Positions 15,329 to 24,308 of a stretch of 64,000 bases of DNA are shown piece after piece (position 1 is the stretch's first letter; each line of letters starts with the position of its first letter). The position numbers were made by a program, and so were the translations under genes. The stretch spans positions 277,905 through 341,904 of the forward strand of contig NZ_KL591013.1 of NCBI RefSeq assembly GCF_000716335.1, read 5' to 3'. Below the pieces are notes generated by a model that saw only the letters and a program-made list of their open reading frames with translations, made no database searches and was not told the origin of the DNA. This DNA is from Streptomyces sp. NRRL S-118. Its GTDB lineage: Bacteria; Actinomycetota; Actinomycetes; Streptomycetales; Streptomycetaceae.

Positions 15329-17590
15329 ATGCCCCGGTTCAGCGTCATCGTCCCCGCGTACCACGTCCAGGCCTATCTGCACGCCTGCCTGGAGTCGGTG
15401 CTCTCCCAGTCCTGCGACGACCTCGAACTGATCGCCGTGGACGACTGCTCGGCCGACGGCTGCGGCGCGATCATCGACGAGTTCGCCGCCCGTGACCGCC
15501 GGGTCATCGCCGTCCACCTGCCGGAGAACACCGGCCTGGGACCCGCCCGCAACGCCGGACTCGCCCACGCCACCGGCGACTACCTGGTCTTCCTCGACGG
15601 CGACGACACCCTCGCCCCCGGCTCCCTCCGGGCCGTGGCGGACCGCCTCAAGGAGACCGGCGACCCGGACGTGCTGGTGTACGACCACGTCCGTACGTAC
15701 CCCACCGGAGAGGTCGTCCCCAACGAGTTCCGCGCCCACCTCGCCGAGTCCGGCCCGGCGCCCTTCGTGCTCGCCGACCGCCCCGGGCTGCTGAAGGTCC
15801 TGATGGTGGTGTGGAACAAGGCGTACAAGCGGGAGTTCGTCGCACGTGAAGGCTTCACCTTCCCGCCCGGGTTCTACGAGGACACCCCGTGGACCTACCC
15901 GGCGCTGATGGCCGCCGGGTCGATCGCCACGCTGGACCGGGTGTGCGTGCACTACCGCCAGCGCCGCACCGGCTCCATCCTGAGCACCACGAGCCTGCGC
16001 CACTTCGACCTGTTCGACCAGTACGAGCGGCTCTTCGCGTTCCTCGACGCACGCCCCGAGCTGGCGTGCTGGCGTCCGGTGCTGCGCCGGCGCATGGCCG
16101 ACCACTTCACGTCCGTGTTCATGGCCCCCGGGCGGCTGCCGCGCGGCACCCGCGCCGCCTTCTTCCGCCGCGCCCGGGCCCACTACCGCCGCCACCGTGC
16201 CCCCGGCGTCACCCCGGCACCGGCCGCCCGCGCGTTCGCCGTCCCGCGGCTCACCACCCGCCTGCGCCACGCCCTGGTGCGGTCCGGCAGCCACCGCACG
16301 TACCGCGCGCTGATGGCGGCGCGCACGGCGAAGCGGCGCGCCGCGGCGGGCGGCCGCCGGGTCGCGGGCGCGGTGCGCGGCGCGCTGCTCCAGCTGCACT
16401 ACCGGATCCAGCGGTGCCTGCCGGTGCGGGACGACCGCGCCGTCTTCAGCGCCTACTGGAGCCGCGGTTACGCGTGCAGCCCGGCGGCGATCGAGGAGCG
16501 GGTGCGCGAGCTGGCGCCGCACGTGCGCACCGCCTGGATCTGCTCCCCCGCGCACGCGCACACCGTGCCGCCGGGCACGCGCGGGGTGCGGCCGGGGTCG
16601 GCCGCGTACTGGACGGCCCTGGCCAGGTCCAAGTACCTCGTCAACAACGTCAACTTCGACCGGCGGCTGGTCAAGCGGCGCGGACAGGTGGTCGTGCAGA
16701 CGCAGCACGGCACTCCGCTGAAGCACATGGGCCTGGACCTGATGCACCGCCCGGCCGCCGCCCGCGGCACGGACTTCGCCGGGCTGCTGCGCGCCGTCGA
16801 CACCTGGGACTACCTCGTCTCCCCCAGCCGCCACGCCACGCTCGTGTGGGAGCGGGTCTACCCGGCCGGGTACCGCACGCTGGAGTACGGCTCGCCGCGC
16901 AACGACGTGTTCCAGCGGGCGGGGGCCGCCGACGTCGCCCGGCTGCGCGAGACGCTCGGCATCCCCGAGGGCCGCACGGCGATCCTGTACGCGCCCACCC
17001 ACCGGGACTACATGACGCCGCAGCCGCGCCTGCTCGACCTGGAGCGGGTGCTGCGGGCGCTCGGCCCGGGGTTCGTGATCCTCGCGCGCCCCCACCCGAC
17101 GCACGGCGACGGCCCGCCGCCGCCCGCCCACCCGCGGGTCATCGACGTCTCCGCGCACCCGTCGGTCGAGCAACTGTGCCTGGCCTCGGACGCACTGGTC
17201 ACGGACTACTCGTCCCTGATGTTCGACTACGCGAACCTGGACCGGCCGATCGTGGTGCACACCGAGGACTGGATGGCGTACGAGGCGGCCCGCGGCACCT
17301 ACTTCGACGTGCGGACCTTCCCACCGGGCGCGGTGGCCCGCTCCGAGGACGAGCTGATCGACATCTTCGTCACCGGGCACTGGCGGGGCTCGCGCTCGGC
17401 GCGGCTGCGCGCCGCCTTCCGGGCGCGGTTCTGCCCGTACGACGACGGCGGCGCGGCCGAGCGGGTGGTGCGGCACGTGTTCCTGGGCGAGGACCCGCAG
17501 CGGCTGGCCCCCGTCGTCCCGCTGGAGGAGCGCCGCCCCGCCCCGTCGATGGGCGAGGCGGTGTCGGTGCTGTTCCCGGCGCCCCGGTAG
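15329..17590 (+). CDS. GT2 glycosyltransferase-CDP-glycerol glycerophosphotransferase fusion
   Basis: This 753-aa two-domain enzyme belongs to cell-wall glycopolymer (teichoic acid-like) synthesis. Residues 1 to about 230 form a GT-A family 2 domain (FSVIVPAYHVQAYL, AVDDCSADG, NTGLGPARNAGL, FLDGDDTLAPG). The part from about residue 380 on is a TagF-like glycerophosphotransferase (YLVNNVNFDRR, QTQHGTPLKHMG, YAPTHRDYM, TDYSSLMFDYANL). ATG 15329 lacks a strong ribosome binding site. It opens the surface polymer cluster and is followed by the convergent TetR gene. The fusion at 21862 has the same two domains, so the two are paralogues with probably different acceptors. Confidence 0.88.
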   Translation: MPRFSVIVPAYHVQAYLHACLESVLSQSCDDLELIAVDDCSADGCGAIIDEFAARDRRVIAVHLPENTGLGPARNAGLAHATGDYLVFLDGDDTLAPGSLRAVADRLKETGDPDVLVYDHVRTYPTGEVVPNEFRAHLAESGPAPFVLADRPGLLKVLMVVWNKAYKREFVAREGFTFPPGFYEDTPWTYPALMAAGSIATLDRVCVHYRQRRTGSILSTTSLRHFDLFDQYERLFAFLDARPELACWRPVLRRRMADHFTSVFMAPGRLPRGTRAAFFRRARAHYRRHRAPGVTPAPAARAFAVPRLTTRLRHALVRSGSHRTYRALMAARTAKRRAAAGGRRVAGAVRGALLQLHYRIQRCLPVRDDRAVFSAYWSRGYACSPAAIEERVRELAPHVRTAWICSPAHAHTVPPGTRGVRPGSAAYWTALARSKYLVNNVNFDRRLVKRRGQVVVQTQHGTPLKHMGLDLMHRPAAARGTDFAGLLRAVDTWDYLVSPSRHATLVWERVYPAGYRTLEYGSPRNDVFQRAGAADVARLRETLGIPEGRTAILYAPTHRDYMTPQPRLLDLERVLRALGPGFVILARPHPTHGDGPPPPAHPRVIDVSAHPSVEQLCLASDALVTDYSSLMFDYANLDRPIVVHTEDWMAYEAARGTYFDVRTFPPGAVARSEDELIDIFVTGHWRGSRSARLRAAFRARFCPYDDGGAAERVVRHVFLGEDPQRLAPVVPLEERRPAPSMGEAVSVLFPAPR

Positions 17591-17681
17591 CGGCGCGCGA
17601 CCGGGGCGCCGGCCCGCGTTCTCCCCCGGATTCCCGGTGGTGTGCTCCCGTACCGCCGTGGGCCCGCGCGGCGCTACGGGG

Positions 17682-18431
17682 TCATGCCGTGGGCGGCGGT
17701 CCCGCCTGGAGGCGCAGGGCCAGGCCGTCGAGCATGACCTCCAGGCCGTAGGCGAACTTGGCGTCGCGCACGCCGGTGGGGTCGAACTCCGTTCCCGAGG
17801 CGTGGGCGTATCCCTCCGCCAGGTTGCCGTGCTCCTGGGCCGCCTGCTGTGCGGCGGGCATCAGACGGGCGATGAGGCCGGCTTCCGTCTCGCCGGACCG
17901 GGCCACCGTGGTCAGCCAGGCCGCCTCGGTACCGCTCATGCCGATCACGTAGGCGAGGAGGGAGTCGATCGCCCGGGAGGGTTCGGGGAAGCCCGCCGTG
18001 GAGAACAGGTCGGCGAGGCGGCTGGAGTAGGACATGAGGTTGGGGCCGAGGTAGGCGAGGCCGGCCTGCCCGAGCACCGAGGACAGCCACGGGTGGCGCA
18101 GGGATGTCGCGCGGAAGGAGGCGGCGGCCTCGGCGGCCGCCGTGCGCCAGTCCCCGGTGCCGGCGGGCGGCACGGTCATCTCCCCGAACACCTCGTCGAC
18201 GGCGAGTTCCATCAGCTCGTCCTTGGTGGCGACATGGCGGTAGAGGGAGGTCGCTCCGGCGTTCAGGCGGGCGGCCAGCTTGCGCATGCTCAGGGCTTCG
18301 ATGCCGTCGGCGTCCAGCATGACGATCGCCTCCCGGACGATCGCCTCCTGGGACAGTCCGGGCTGTTCCGCCGCCCGCCGGCGGCGGGCCCAGACGGAGG
18401 GGATCTGCTGGGGCTTGTCGTCCTCGGCCAT
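17682..18431 (-). CDS. TetR-family repressor of the adjacent MFS exporter
   Basis: This 249-aa regulator has a TetR helix-turn-helix near the N-terminus (LSQEAIVREAIVMLDADGIEALSMRKLAARLNAGATSLYRHV, given here across positions about 25-65 by its key blocks AIVMLDADG, SMRKLAARL and SLYRHV). The C-terminal part carries a ligand-binding domain of the larger TetR class. ATG 18431 was chosen because AGGAGCGAG lies just upstream. It is divergent from the MFS transporter at 18579, and the intergenic region carries a striking repeat array, so it very probably represses the exporter and itself. The inducer is unknown. Confidence 0.88.
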   Translation of the reverse strand: MAEDDKPQQIPSVWARRRRAAEQPGLSQEAIVREAIVMLDADGIEALSMRKLAARLNAGATSLYRHVATKDELMELAVDEVFGEMTVPPAGTGDWRTAAAEAAASFRATSLRHPWLSSVLGQAGLAYLGPNLMSYSSRLADLFSTAGFPEPSRAIDSLLAYVIGMSGTEAAWLTTVARSGETEAGLIARLMPAAQQAAQEHGNLAEGYAHASGTEFDPTGVRDAKFAYGLEVMLDGLALRLQAGPPPTA

Positions 18432-18455
18432 CGGCTCGCTCCTTTGCGTACGTCG

Positions 18456-18561
18456 TGCGCACACAGCGTACAGAGTTCTTGTGTTGCGAACAGTGTACGC
18501 AGAGGAGTACGGTGTTCGCATCGCCCGGAACAGTGTGCGCACAACGGGAACGGTGTGCGCA
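18456..18561. promoter_or_regulatory. Phased array of 14-bp operator-like repeats
   Basis: Four copies of G(A/T)AC(A/G)GTGTNCGCA in the same orientation start at 18488, 18507, 18528 and 18548, spaced 19, 21 and 20 bp apart, close to two helical turns. The copy at 18485-18501 extends to a near-perfect dyad, TGCGAACAGTGTACGCA. A related site in opposite orientation, TGCGCACACAGCGTAC, is at 18456-18471. The array fills the space between the TetR and MFS genes and is probably the repressor's multi-site operator. Confidence 0.75.
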
Positions 18562-18578
18562 TCCCGAAAGGAACCCCG

Positions 18579-20114
18579 ATGACAGCCGAAGCCGCAGCGG
18601 CCCCGACCCGCAGCCCGCACCGCTGGTGGATCCTGATCGTGCTGTGCCTCAGCACGCTGGTCCTCGTCGTCGACAGCATGGCGCTGACCGTCGCCGTCCC
18701 CGCCATGACCGAGGACATCGGCGCGAGCCCCCAGCACATCCAGTGGATCCTGGACTCCTACGTCCTGGTCTTCGCCGGCCTGCTGCTGACCTCGGGAAGC
18801 CTCGGCGACCGCTTCGGCCGCCGCAGAGTGATGATCATCGGCCTGCTGCTCTTCGGAGCGGCGTCACTGGCCGCGGTGTTCTGCACCGACCCCGGCGAGG
18901 TCATCGCCGTCCGCGTGGCCATGGGCGTCGGCGGTGCGCTGATCATGCCCTCCACCCTGTCGATCCTGATCACCGTCTTCGACGAGGACGAGCGCCCGAA
19001 GGCGATGGCCGCCTGGGGCTCGGTGTCGATGCTCGGCCTGGTCGGCAGTCCGGTCCTCGGCGGTGTCCTGATCGACCACTTCTCCTGGCACTCGATCTTC
19101 CTCATCAACGTCCCCGTCGTCGTCCTCGCCGTCGCCGCCGGTCTGCTCCTGATGCCCGAGTCCAAGGCCCCCTGGCAGCGGCCCGACCCGCTCGGCGCCG
19201 TCCTCTCCGCCGTCGGGATGACCGCCCTGGTCTGGTGGATCATCGAGATCCCGCAGCACGGCGCCTTCGAGGGCCGCGGCCTGCTCACCCTCGCCATCGC
19301 CGTGACCTCCCTGGCGGGATTCGTGATCTGGCAGAACACCACCGCCTCTCCGATGGTCCCGCTCGCCCTCTTCAAGCACCGCGACTTCACCGGCGGCTCC
19401 ATCTCGCTGGCACTGGTGCAGATCGGCAACGGCGGCCTGCTCCTGGTCCTCACCCAGTACCTCCAGTCGGTCCTCGGGTACTCCCCCGTCAAGGCCGGCC
19501 TGGCCTTCACCCCGCTGGCCGTGGCGGCGCTCATCGGCAACGGCGTCGGCGCCAAGCTGGCCGCCAGGACCGGCCACCGCCCGCTGATCCTGGCCGGCAT
19601 GCTCATGATGGCGGCCTCCTTCGGCCTGCTGACCACCGTCACCACCGACAGCGGCTTCGCCGTCCCGGCCGTCGCCCTCGCCCTGCTCGGCCTCGGCGCC
19701 GGCACGGCCATGCCGGCCGCGGTCGGCGCCCTGATGAGCACCATCCCCGCCGACAAGGCAGGCGTCGGCTCCGCCCTCAACGACACCATCCAGCAGGCCG
19801 GTACCGCCCTCGGCATCGCCATCCTCGGCTCGCTCCTCACCAGCACCTTCTCCGCGAAGATGCCGGCCGACGCCCCCGAGCAGGCCAAGCAGTCCATCGG
19901 CGGCGCACTGGCCGCCGCCCACGACGACCCGGGCCTGGTCCAGGCGGCCAAGGACGCCTTCACCGCGTCGATGTCCACCACCCTCACCGTCAGCGCCATC
20001 GGCGTCCTCGCCGCAGCCCTCCTCGCCGTGGTGGTCATGCGCGGCGGCAGCAACGGGGCCCGCGCCGAGCAGGCGGAGCAGGCCCCGGAGAAGGAGGTCG
20101 TGCCGGCCGCCTGA
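18579..20114 (+). CDS. MFS drug exporter, DHA2 (14-TM) family
   Basis: This 511-aa proton-coupled efflux pump resembles EmrB/QacA-type transporters. It starts MTAEAAAAPTRSPHRW and then has about 14 hydrophobic segments. The motif after TM2 is GSLGDRFGRRRVM, and TM5 carries GSPVLGGVL, the antiporter motif C region. ATG 18579 follows GAAAGGAAC. Expression is probably controlled by the adjacent TetR protein through the repeat array. The tail is charged (EQAEQAPEKE). A strong terminator follows at 20149. The substrate is unknown. The pair has no obvious functional link with the surrounding polymer genes. Confidence 0.92.
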   Translation: MTAEAAAAPTRSPHRWWILIVLCLSTLVLVVDSMALTVAVPAMTEDIGASPQHIQWILDSYVLVFAGLLLTSGSLGDRFGRRRVMIIGLLLFGAASLAAVFCTDPGEVIAVRVAMGVGGALIMPSTLSILITVFDEDERPKAMAAWGSVSMLGLVGSPVLGGVLIDHFSWHSIFLINVPVVVLAVAAGLLLMPESKAPWQRPDPLGAVLSAVGMTALVWWIIEIPQHGAFEGRGLLTLAIAVTSLAGFVIWQNTTASPMVPLALFKHRDFTGGSISLALVQIGNGGLLLVLTQYLQSVLGYSPVKAGLAFTPLAVAALIGNGVGAKLAARTGHRPLILAGMLMMAASFGLLTTVTTDSGFAVPAVALALLGLGAGTAMPAAVGALMSTIPADKAGVGSALNDTIQQAGTALGIAILGSLLTSTFSAKMPADAPEQAKQSIGGALAAAHDDPGLVQAAKDAFTASMSTTLTVSAIGVLAAALLAVVVMRGGSNGARAEQAEQAPEKEVVPAA

Positions 20115-20148
20115 CCGAGGCACTCACCTCTCCACCGCACGACCGTTC

Positions 20149-20194
20149 CGCGCCGGGAGGCCGGCACCCGCCAGGGTGTCGGCCTCCCGGCGCG
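20149..20194. terminator. Terminator between the MFS gene and a convergent glycosyltransferase
   Basis: CGCGCCGGGAGGCCG pairs with CGGCCTCCCGGCGCG, and inner ACCC/GGGT bases extend the stem. It lies 35 bp beyond the MFS stop and 31 bp beyond the stop of the convergent gene, so it can serve both. Confidence 0.8.
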
Positions 20195-20224
20195 AGCGAC
20201 TCGGACGACGCCGGCTGCACCCGC

Positions 20225-21865
20225 TCAGCCGCGTACGAGGGCCCGGGCGACCCGCCGTACCGCGCCCCGCTGCGCCACCGGGGCCAGCAGCCGCCCCACG
20301 GTGCCGGCGGGCCGCCACCGCACCTGCAGCCGCCCCGCACCGTGCCCCTCCGGCTCCACGGTGATCCGGTGCCGCGCGGGCCCCGCCACCTCGAACGGCG
20401 TGAAGTCCGTCGGCGCGAGCAGCACGCCCGTGCTGCTCGTACGCCCGTCCGTCACCTCCAGGACGGGGTGGCGCACGCCCCAGAAGCCGTGGACGGGCAG
20501 GGCCACGGCCGAGAGGTCGAGCCGTGCGGTGCCCTCGAAGACGCCGCGTCCCGCCGGGTCCAGCCGTACCGGCACGGTGGTGCGCCGCCCGCCCGGCGCG
20601 AGGTGCAGGGACGCGGGCTGCGGCGCGAGCGGCAGGCGCAGCCCCGGGTCGTACGTCCGTACCGCCAGCTCCACGACCGCACCCGCGTGGACGAGCCCGG
20701 TGATCTCGTGCCGGAAGCGGGCGGCGCCGAACGGGCAGCCCCCCGGATCCAGTTCCGTCACGTCGAGGTCCTCGCGCGCCGCCGCGCCCACCGGCAGCGT
20801 GCCGCCCCAGTAGATGCGGCCCCGCGCCGGGTCCGTCACCGTCCGGCGCGGCCCCACGCCGTGGCCGAGGCCCCGGGCGGCCAGCCGCGCCTCCTCGTAG
20901 CGGCCCTCGCGCAGCAGCCCGATCACGACCCGCTCGTCGCGGCCCAGCCGCTCGTGCGCGGCGGCGCACAGCCCGTCCAGGTAGGGCACGGTCTCGGCGG
21001 CGAACCCGGCGACCCACGCCGGCTCGCGGTGGGGCAGGTCCCCCGCGTACAGCCGGAAGTCGTGGGAGAGGAACTTGAAGTCCTTCTCCTCCCGGACGGC
21101 CGCGGGGACGCCCTGCTCGGCCAGGAACGCGTCGATGAGCCGCGCGATCCGGATCCGGTCGCGCACGTTGGACATCAGGTGCCGCCGGTTGGAGATGGTC
21201 GCCGCTTCGCGAGCGGCGTGGGGGGCGATGTACCAGCGGTAGACGGGTTCGGTGATGACGGTGAAGGCGCGGGCGAGGGTGTACGCCTGGGCCGAGAAGA
21301 GCTGGTCCTCGTAGTGCAGGCCCTCGGGGAAGCGCAGGCCGTGCCGGTCTAGGAACTCCCGGCGGTACATCTTGTTGGTCGACAGCGGCTCGAAGAGCAT
21401 CCGCGGCTCCTCGGCGATGCCGTGGACCGTGCGGCGGTGGCCGAAGAGCGGTGCCATCCAGGTGGTGGTGGCGCCGGTGTCGGTGCGCACCCGCTCCACG
21501 GCGCCCATCACGAAGTCCGCCTCCGTCTCCCGGTGGGCGGCGAGCAGCAGTTCCACCGCCCGCGGGGGCAGTTCGTCGTCGCTGTCCAGGAACATCAGGA
21601 ACGGGGCGCGGGCGATCTCCAGGGCGCGGTTGCGGGGCGCGGAGCAGCCGCCGCTGTTCTGCTCCAGGCGCAGCACGCGGATCCGGTCGTCCTTGGCGGC
21701 GAGCGCGGCCGCGACGTCGGGGGTGGCGTCCGTGGAGTGGTCGTCGCTGATGACGATCTCCAGGCCGCGGTGGGTCTGCGCGCGCACGGAGGCGACGGCG
21801 CGCGGCAGCCGTGCGGCGTCGTTGTGGACGATGACGGTGACGGTGACGTCGGGGAGGGTCGTCAT
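20225..21865 (-). CDS. GT2 glycosyltransferase with C-terminal beta-rich domain (TarS-like layout)
   Basis: This 546-aa enzyme probably adds sugars to a wall polymer. The N-terminal GT-A domain has VTVTVIVHNDAARLPRAV, ISDDHSTD, NSGGCSAPRN and the metal-binding FLDSDDEL. Acceptor-site residues HYEDQLF follow, then helices to about residue 330. The C-terminal 200 residues are strand-rich (TYDPGLRLPL, RTTVPVRLDP). This layout resembles wall teichoic acid glycosyltransferases such as TarS, whose C-terminus mediates oligomerisation; the comparison is an inference. ATG 21865 overlaps the stop of the upstream fusion gene (ATGA), so they are co-translated. Confidence 0.85.
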   Translation of the reverse strand: MTTLPDVTVTVIVHNDAARLPRAVASVRAQTHRGLEIVISDDHSTDATPDVAAALAAKDDRIRVLRLEQNSGGCSAPRNRALEIARAPFLMFLDSDDELPPRAVELLLAAHRETEADFVMGAVERVRTDTGATTTWMAPLFGHRRTVHGIAEEPRMLFEPLSTNKMYRREFLDRHGLRFPEGLHYEDQLFSAQAYTLARAFTVITEPVYRWYIAPHAAREAATISNRRHLMSNVRDRIRIARLIDAFLAEQGVPAAVREEKDFKFLSHDFRLYAGDLPHREPAWVAGFAAETVPYLDGLCAAAHERLGRDERVVIGLLREGRYEEARLAARGLGHGVGPRRTVTDPARGRIYWGGTLPVGAAAREDLDVTELDPGGCPFGAARFRHEITGLVHAGAVVELAVRTYDPGLRLPLAPQPASLHLAPGGRRTTVPVRLDPAGRGVFEGTARLDLSAVALPVHGFWGVRHPVLEVTDGRTSSTGVLLAPTDFTPFEVAGPARHRITVEPEGHGAGRLQVRWRPAGTVGRLLAPVAQRGAVRRVARALVRG

Positions 21866-24081
21866 CGGCGTGCGGCCTCCTCGGGGGTGGGGGCGGGGGT
21901 GCGCCGGCCGACCGGCAGCACGGGCGGCAGGCCCTCCTCGCCCTCGCCCAGGAAGACGCGGCGTACGACGCGCTCGGCGGCGTGCCCGTCGTCGTACTCG
22001 CAGAACCGCAGCCGGAAGTCCTGGCGCTGTTTGCGGGCGGTCTCGTCGCACCAGGCGGTGGAGGTGAGGATGTCGGTGAGGTCGGCCCGGCTGCGGGCGA
22101 CGGGGCCCGGGGCCTCGGCCGTCAGGTCGAAGTAGACGCCCCGGACGCGGGTGTACGTCTCCCAGTCGTCGGCGTGGATGACGATGGGCCGGTCGAGGTT
22201 GGCGTAGTCGAACATCAGCGACGAGTAGTCCGTGAGGAGGGCATCGGCGGCGAGCGCGAGCTCCTCGACGGGGTCCCAGCCGGTGACGTCGAGCACGCGG
22301 GGGTGGCGGGTGCGTCCCGGCAGCCGGTCGTGGAAGTAGTGGCCGCGCACGAGCAGCACGGTGTCGTCGCCGAGCCGGTCGGCCAGTTCCGGCAGGTCGA
22401 GGCGGGGTGTCCAGCGGGCTTCGTGGTCGCGGTGGGTGGGGGCGTACAGGACGGCCCGGCGGCCGGGTTCGATGCCGAGGCGTGCGCGGGCGGCCAGGAC
22501 GTCCTCGGCGGTGGCCCGGTAGTAGACGTCGTTGCGGGGATAGCCGTAGTCGAGGGACCGGTAGCCGGAGGGGTAGGCGTGGGCCCAGGTCTCGGTGGAG
22601 TGGCTGTTGGCCGAGATGCTGTAGTCCCAGCGGTCGATGCGCTCAAGCAGCGCCTCGAAGTCGAGGCCCTGGGCGGCGGCCGGGTGGTCGCGCTGGTCGA
22701 CGCCCATGCGCTTGAGCGGCGTGCCGTGGTGGGTCTGGACGTGGATGCTGCCCGGCCGTTTGACCACGTCGTTGGGGAAGTTGACATTGTTGACCAGGTA
22801 CTTGGCGCGGGCGAGGACGTCCCAGTAGCGGGCGCTGCCGGGGACGACGTGGTCGGTGTCGGGCGGCAGCAGCGGGACGCGGTCCTCCTCGGTGATCCAC
22901 ACCTGGCGGATGTCGGGGGCGAGTTCGGTGAGTTCGGCGGCGATGGCGGCCGGGTTGCAGTGCACGCCGCGCCCCCAGTACGCGGAGAAGACCGCGAGGT
23001 CCTCGTCCAGGCGGCGGCGCAGGGTCCTGCGGTAGCGGCGCCGGGTACGTACGGCCGCCAGCTGCTCGGCGCGGGCCGCCACGGTGGCGCCGGCGGCGCG
23101 GCGCCTGTCGTTGGCGGCCCGCAGCGCCCGGTAGGGAAGGGCGGCGCCCCGGGTGAGGAGGTGGTGGCGCACGCCGTCGAGGCCGCCCGGGCCGCGGTGG
23201 CCCTCGGGGCGGAGGCGGGACGCGTGGGCGGCGGCGCGGCGGAAGTACTCGGGCACCAGGGCGGGGGGCAGTTCGTCGCGGCGGGCGAGCGTGGACAGGT
23301 AGTCGCCGGTCATCCGGTCGTAGAGCCGGTGGCGGACGGCGGGCGGAGCGTCGCGGGCGACGGCCAGCCGGTGGAGCCGCTCGTACTGGCCGAAGGCGGC
23401 GAAGTGCCGCTCGGGGCCGGCGGCGCGCCGCTGGGCGGGGCGGTCCTTGCGGTGGATGAGCGCCACGGTGTCGCAGCAGGCGACGCTCCGCGCCATCAGC
23501 AGCACGGCGTACGCCAGGTACAGCTCGTCGTGGCCCTCCGTGGCGACGAGCTCGGGGTGCTCGTCGAGGAGCCGGGCGCTGACGAGCCGGGCGCCGAGCA
23601 CGGGGGCCAGGTCCAGCAGCGCGGGCCGCTCGGCGAGGCGGGCGGGGCCCGGCGGACGGGTGAGGAGCTCGGTGTCGCCGCTGGGGGCGGCGTCGTCCCA
23701 CCAGTGGGCCACGCGGTGGTCGCACACCAGCACGTCGGGCGCGTCCGGCGCCTCCGCCGGCAGGCGCGCGGCGAGGGCGGCCGCCGCCCCCTCGGGCAGC
23801 AGGTCGTCGGGGTGCAGGAACTGCAGGTACGTCCCGGTGGCGGCCCGCACCGCGGCGGCCCGGGCGGTGGCCGCGGGCGCGTGCGGCGAGACGGGCACCA
23901 CGAGAACGCGCGGGTCGCGCATCTCGTGGGCCTCGGCGAGCGCGCGGGCCGGGGTGTCGTCGAGCGGGACGGTCACGACGACGTCGAGGTGGGCGTACGG
24001 CTGGGCGATGACGCTCTCCAGGCAGGCGCGCAGCCGGCTGAGCGGGGCGCGGCCGGACACGACGACGCTGAGACGGGCCAT
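21862..24081 (-). CDS. Second GT2-CDP-glycerol glycerophosphotransferase fusion
   Basis: This 739-aa protein has the same two-domain order as the gene at 15329. The N-terminal GT2 domain is weaker (LSVVVSGRAPLSRLRACLESV, and HPDDLLP where a DDD/DGDD motif would be). The C-terminal TagF-like domain is well conserved: AVFSAYWGRGVHCNPAAI, KYLVNNVNFPND, QTHHGTPLKRMG, YAPTHRDHEAR and TDYSSLMFDYANLDRPIV. ATG 24081 was chosen because the domain starts there and GGACTCC precedes it. The gene is translationally coupled to the GT2 gene downstream. The altered GT2 motifs suggest either a different specificity or an inactive first domain. Confidence 0.87.
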   Translation of the reverse strand: MARLSVVVSGRAPLSRLRACLESVIAQPYAHLDVVVTVPLDDTPARALAEAHEMRDPRVLVVPVSPHAPAATARAAAVRAATGTYLQFLHPDDLLPEGAAAALAARLPAEAPDAPDVLVCDHRVAHWWDDAAPSGDTELLTRPPGPARLAERPALLDLAPVLGARLVSARLLDEHPELVATEGHDELYLAYAVLLMARSVACCDTVALIHRKDRPAQRRAAGPERHFAAFGQYERLHRLAVARDAPPAVRHRLYDRMTGDYLSTLARRDELPPALVPEYFRRAAAHASRLRPEGHRGPGGLDGVRHHLLTRGAALPYRALRAANDRRRAAGATVAARAEQLAAVRTRRRYRRTLRRRLDEDLAVFSAYWGRGVHCNPAAIAAELTELAPDIRQVWITEEDRVPLLPPDTDHVVPGSARYWDVLARAKYLVNNVNFPNDVVKRPGSIHVQTHHGTPLKRMGVDQRDHPAAAQGLDFEALLERIDRWDYSISANSHSTETWAHAYPSGYRSLDYGYPRNDVYYRATAEDVLAARARLGIEPGRRAVLYAPTHRDHEARWTPRLDLPELADRLGDDTVLLVRGHYFHDRLPGRTRHPRVLDVTGWDPVEELALAADALLTDYSSLMFDYANLDRPIVIHADDWETYTRVRGVYFDLTAEAPGPVARSRADLTDILTSTAWCDETARKQRQDFRLRFCEYDDGHAAERVVRRVFLGEGEEGLPPVLPVGRRTPAPTPEEAARR

Positions 24082-24308
24082 GGAGTCCTTCCGGGGCTGG
24101 GGCCTGCCCTGGGGAGCAGGCCGGATCGTGAGCGTGGTCCGGGGGGTGCGGATGCGAGGCGGAAGGAGGGTGCCTCCCCCGGCGCCCGATGGACAGCGGG
24201 GGCTCGGGCGGCCGGTGTCGGCGCCGGGGAAGCTCGCGCGGGGCAGCGGGAGAGGCTGCTCGTGCCCGGCCGCCGGCCGCCCGGCCGGCAGCCTCCGCAG
24301 GACGTCCC

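Noticed and set aside
17591..17681. Possible terminator between the convergent fusion gene and TetR gene
   Set aside because: No stem of convincing length was found in this 91-bp gap.
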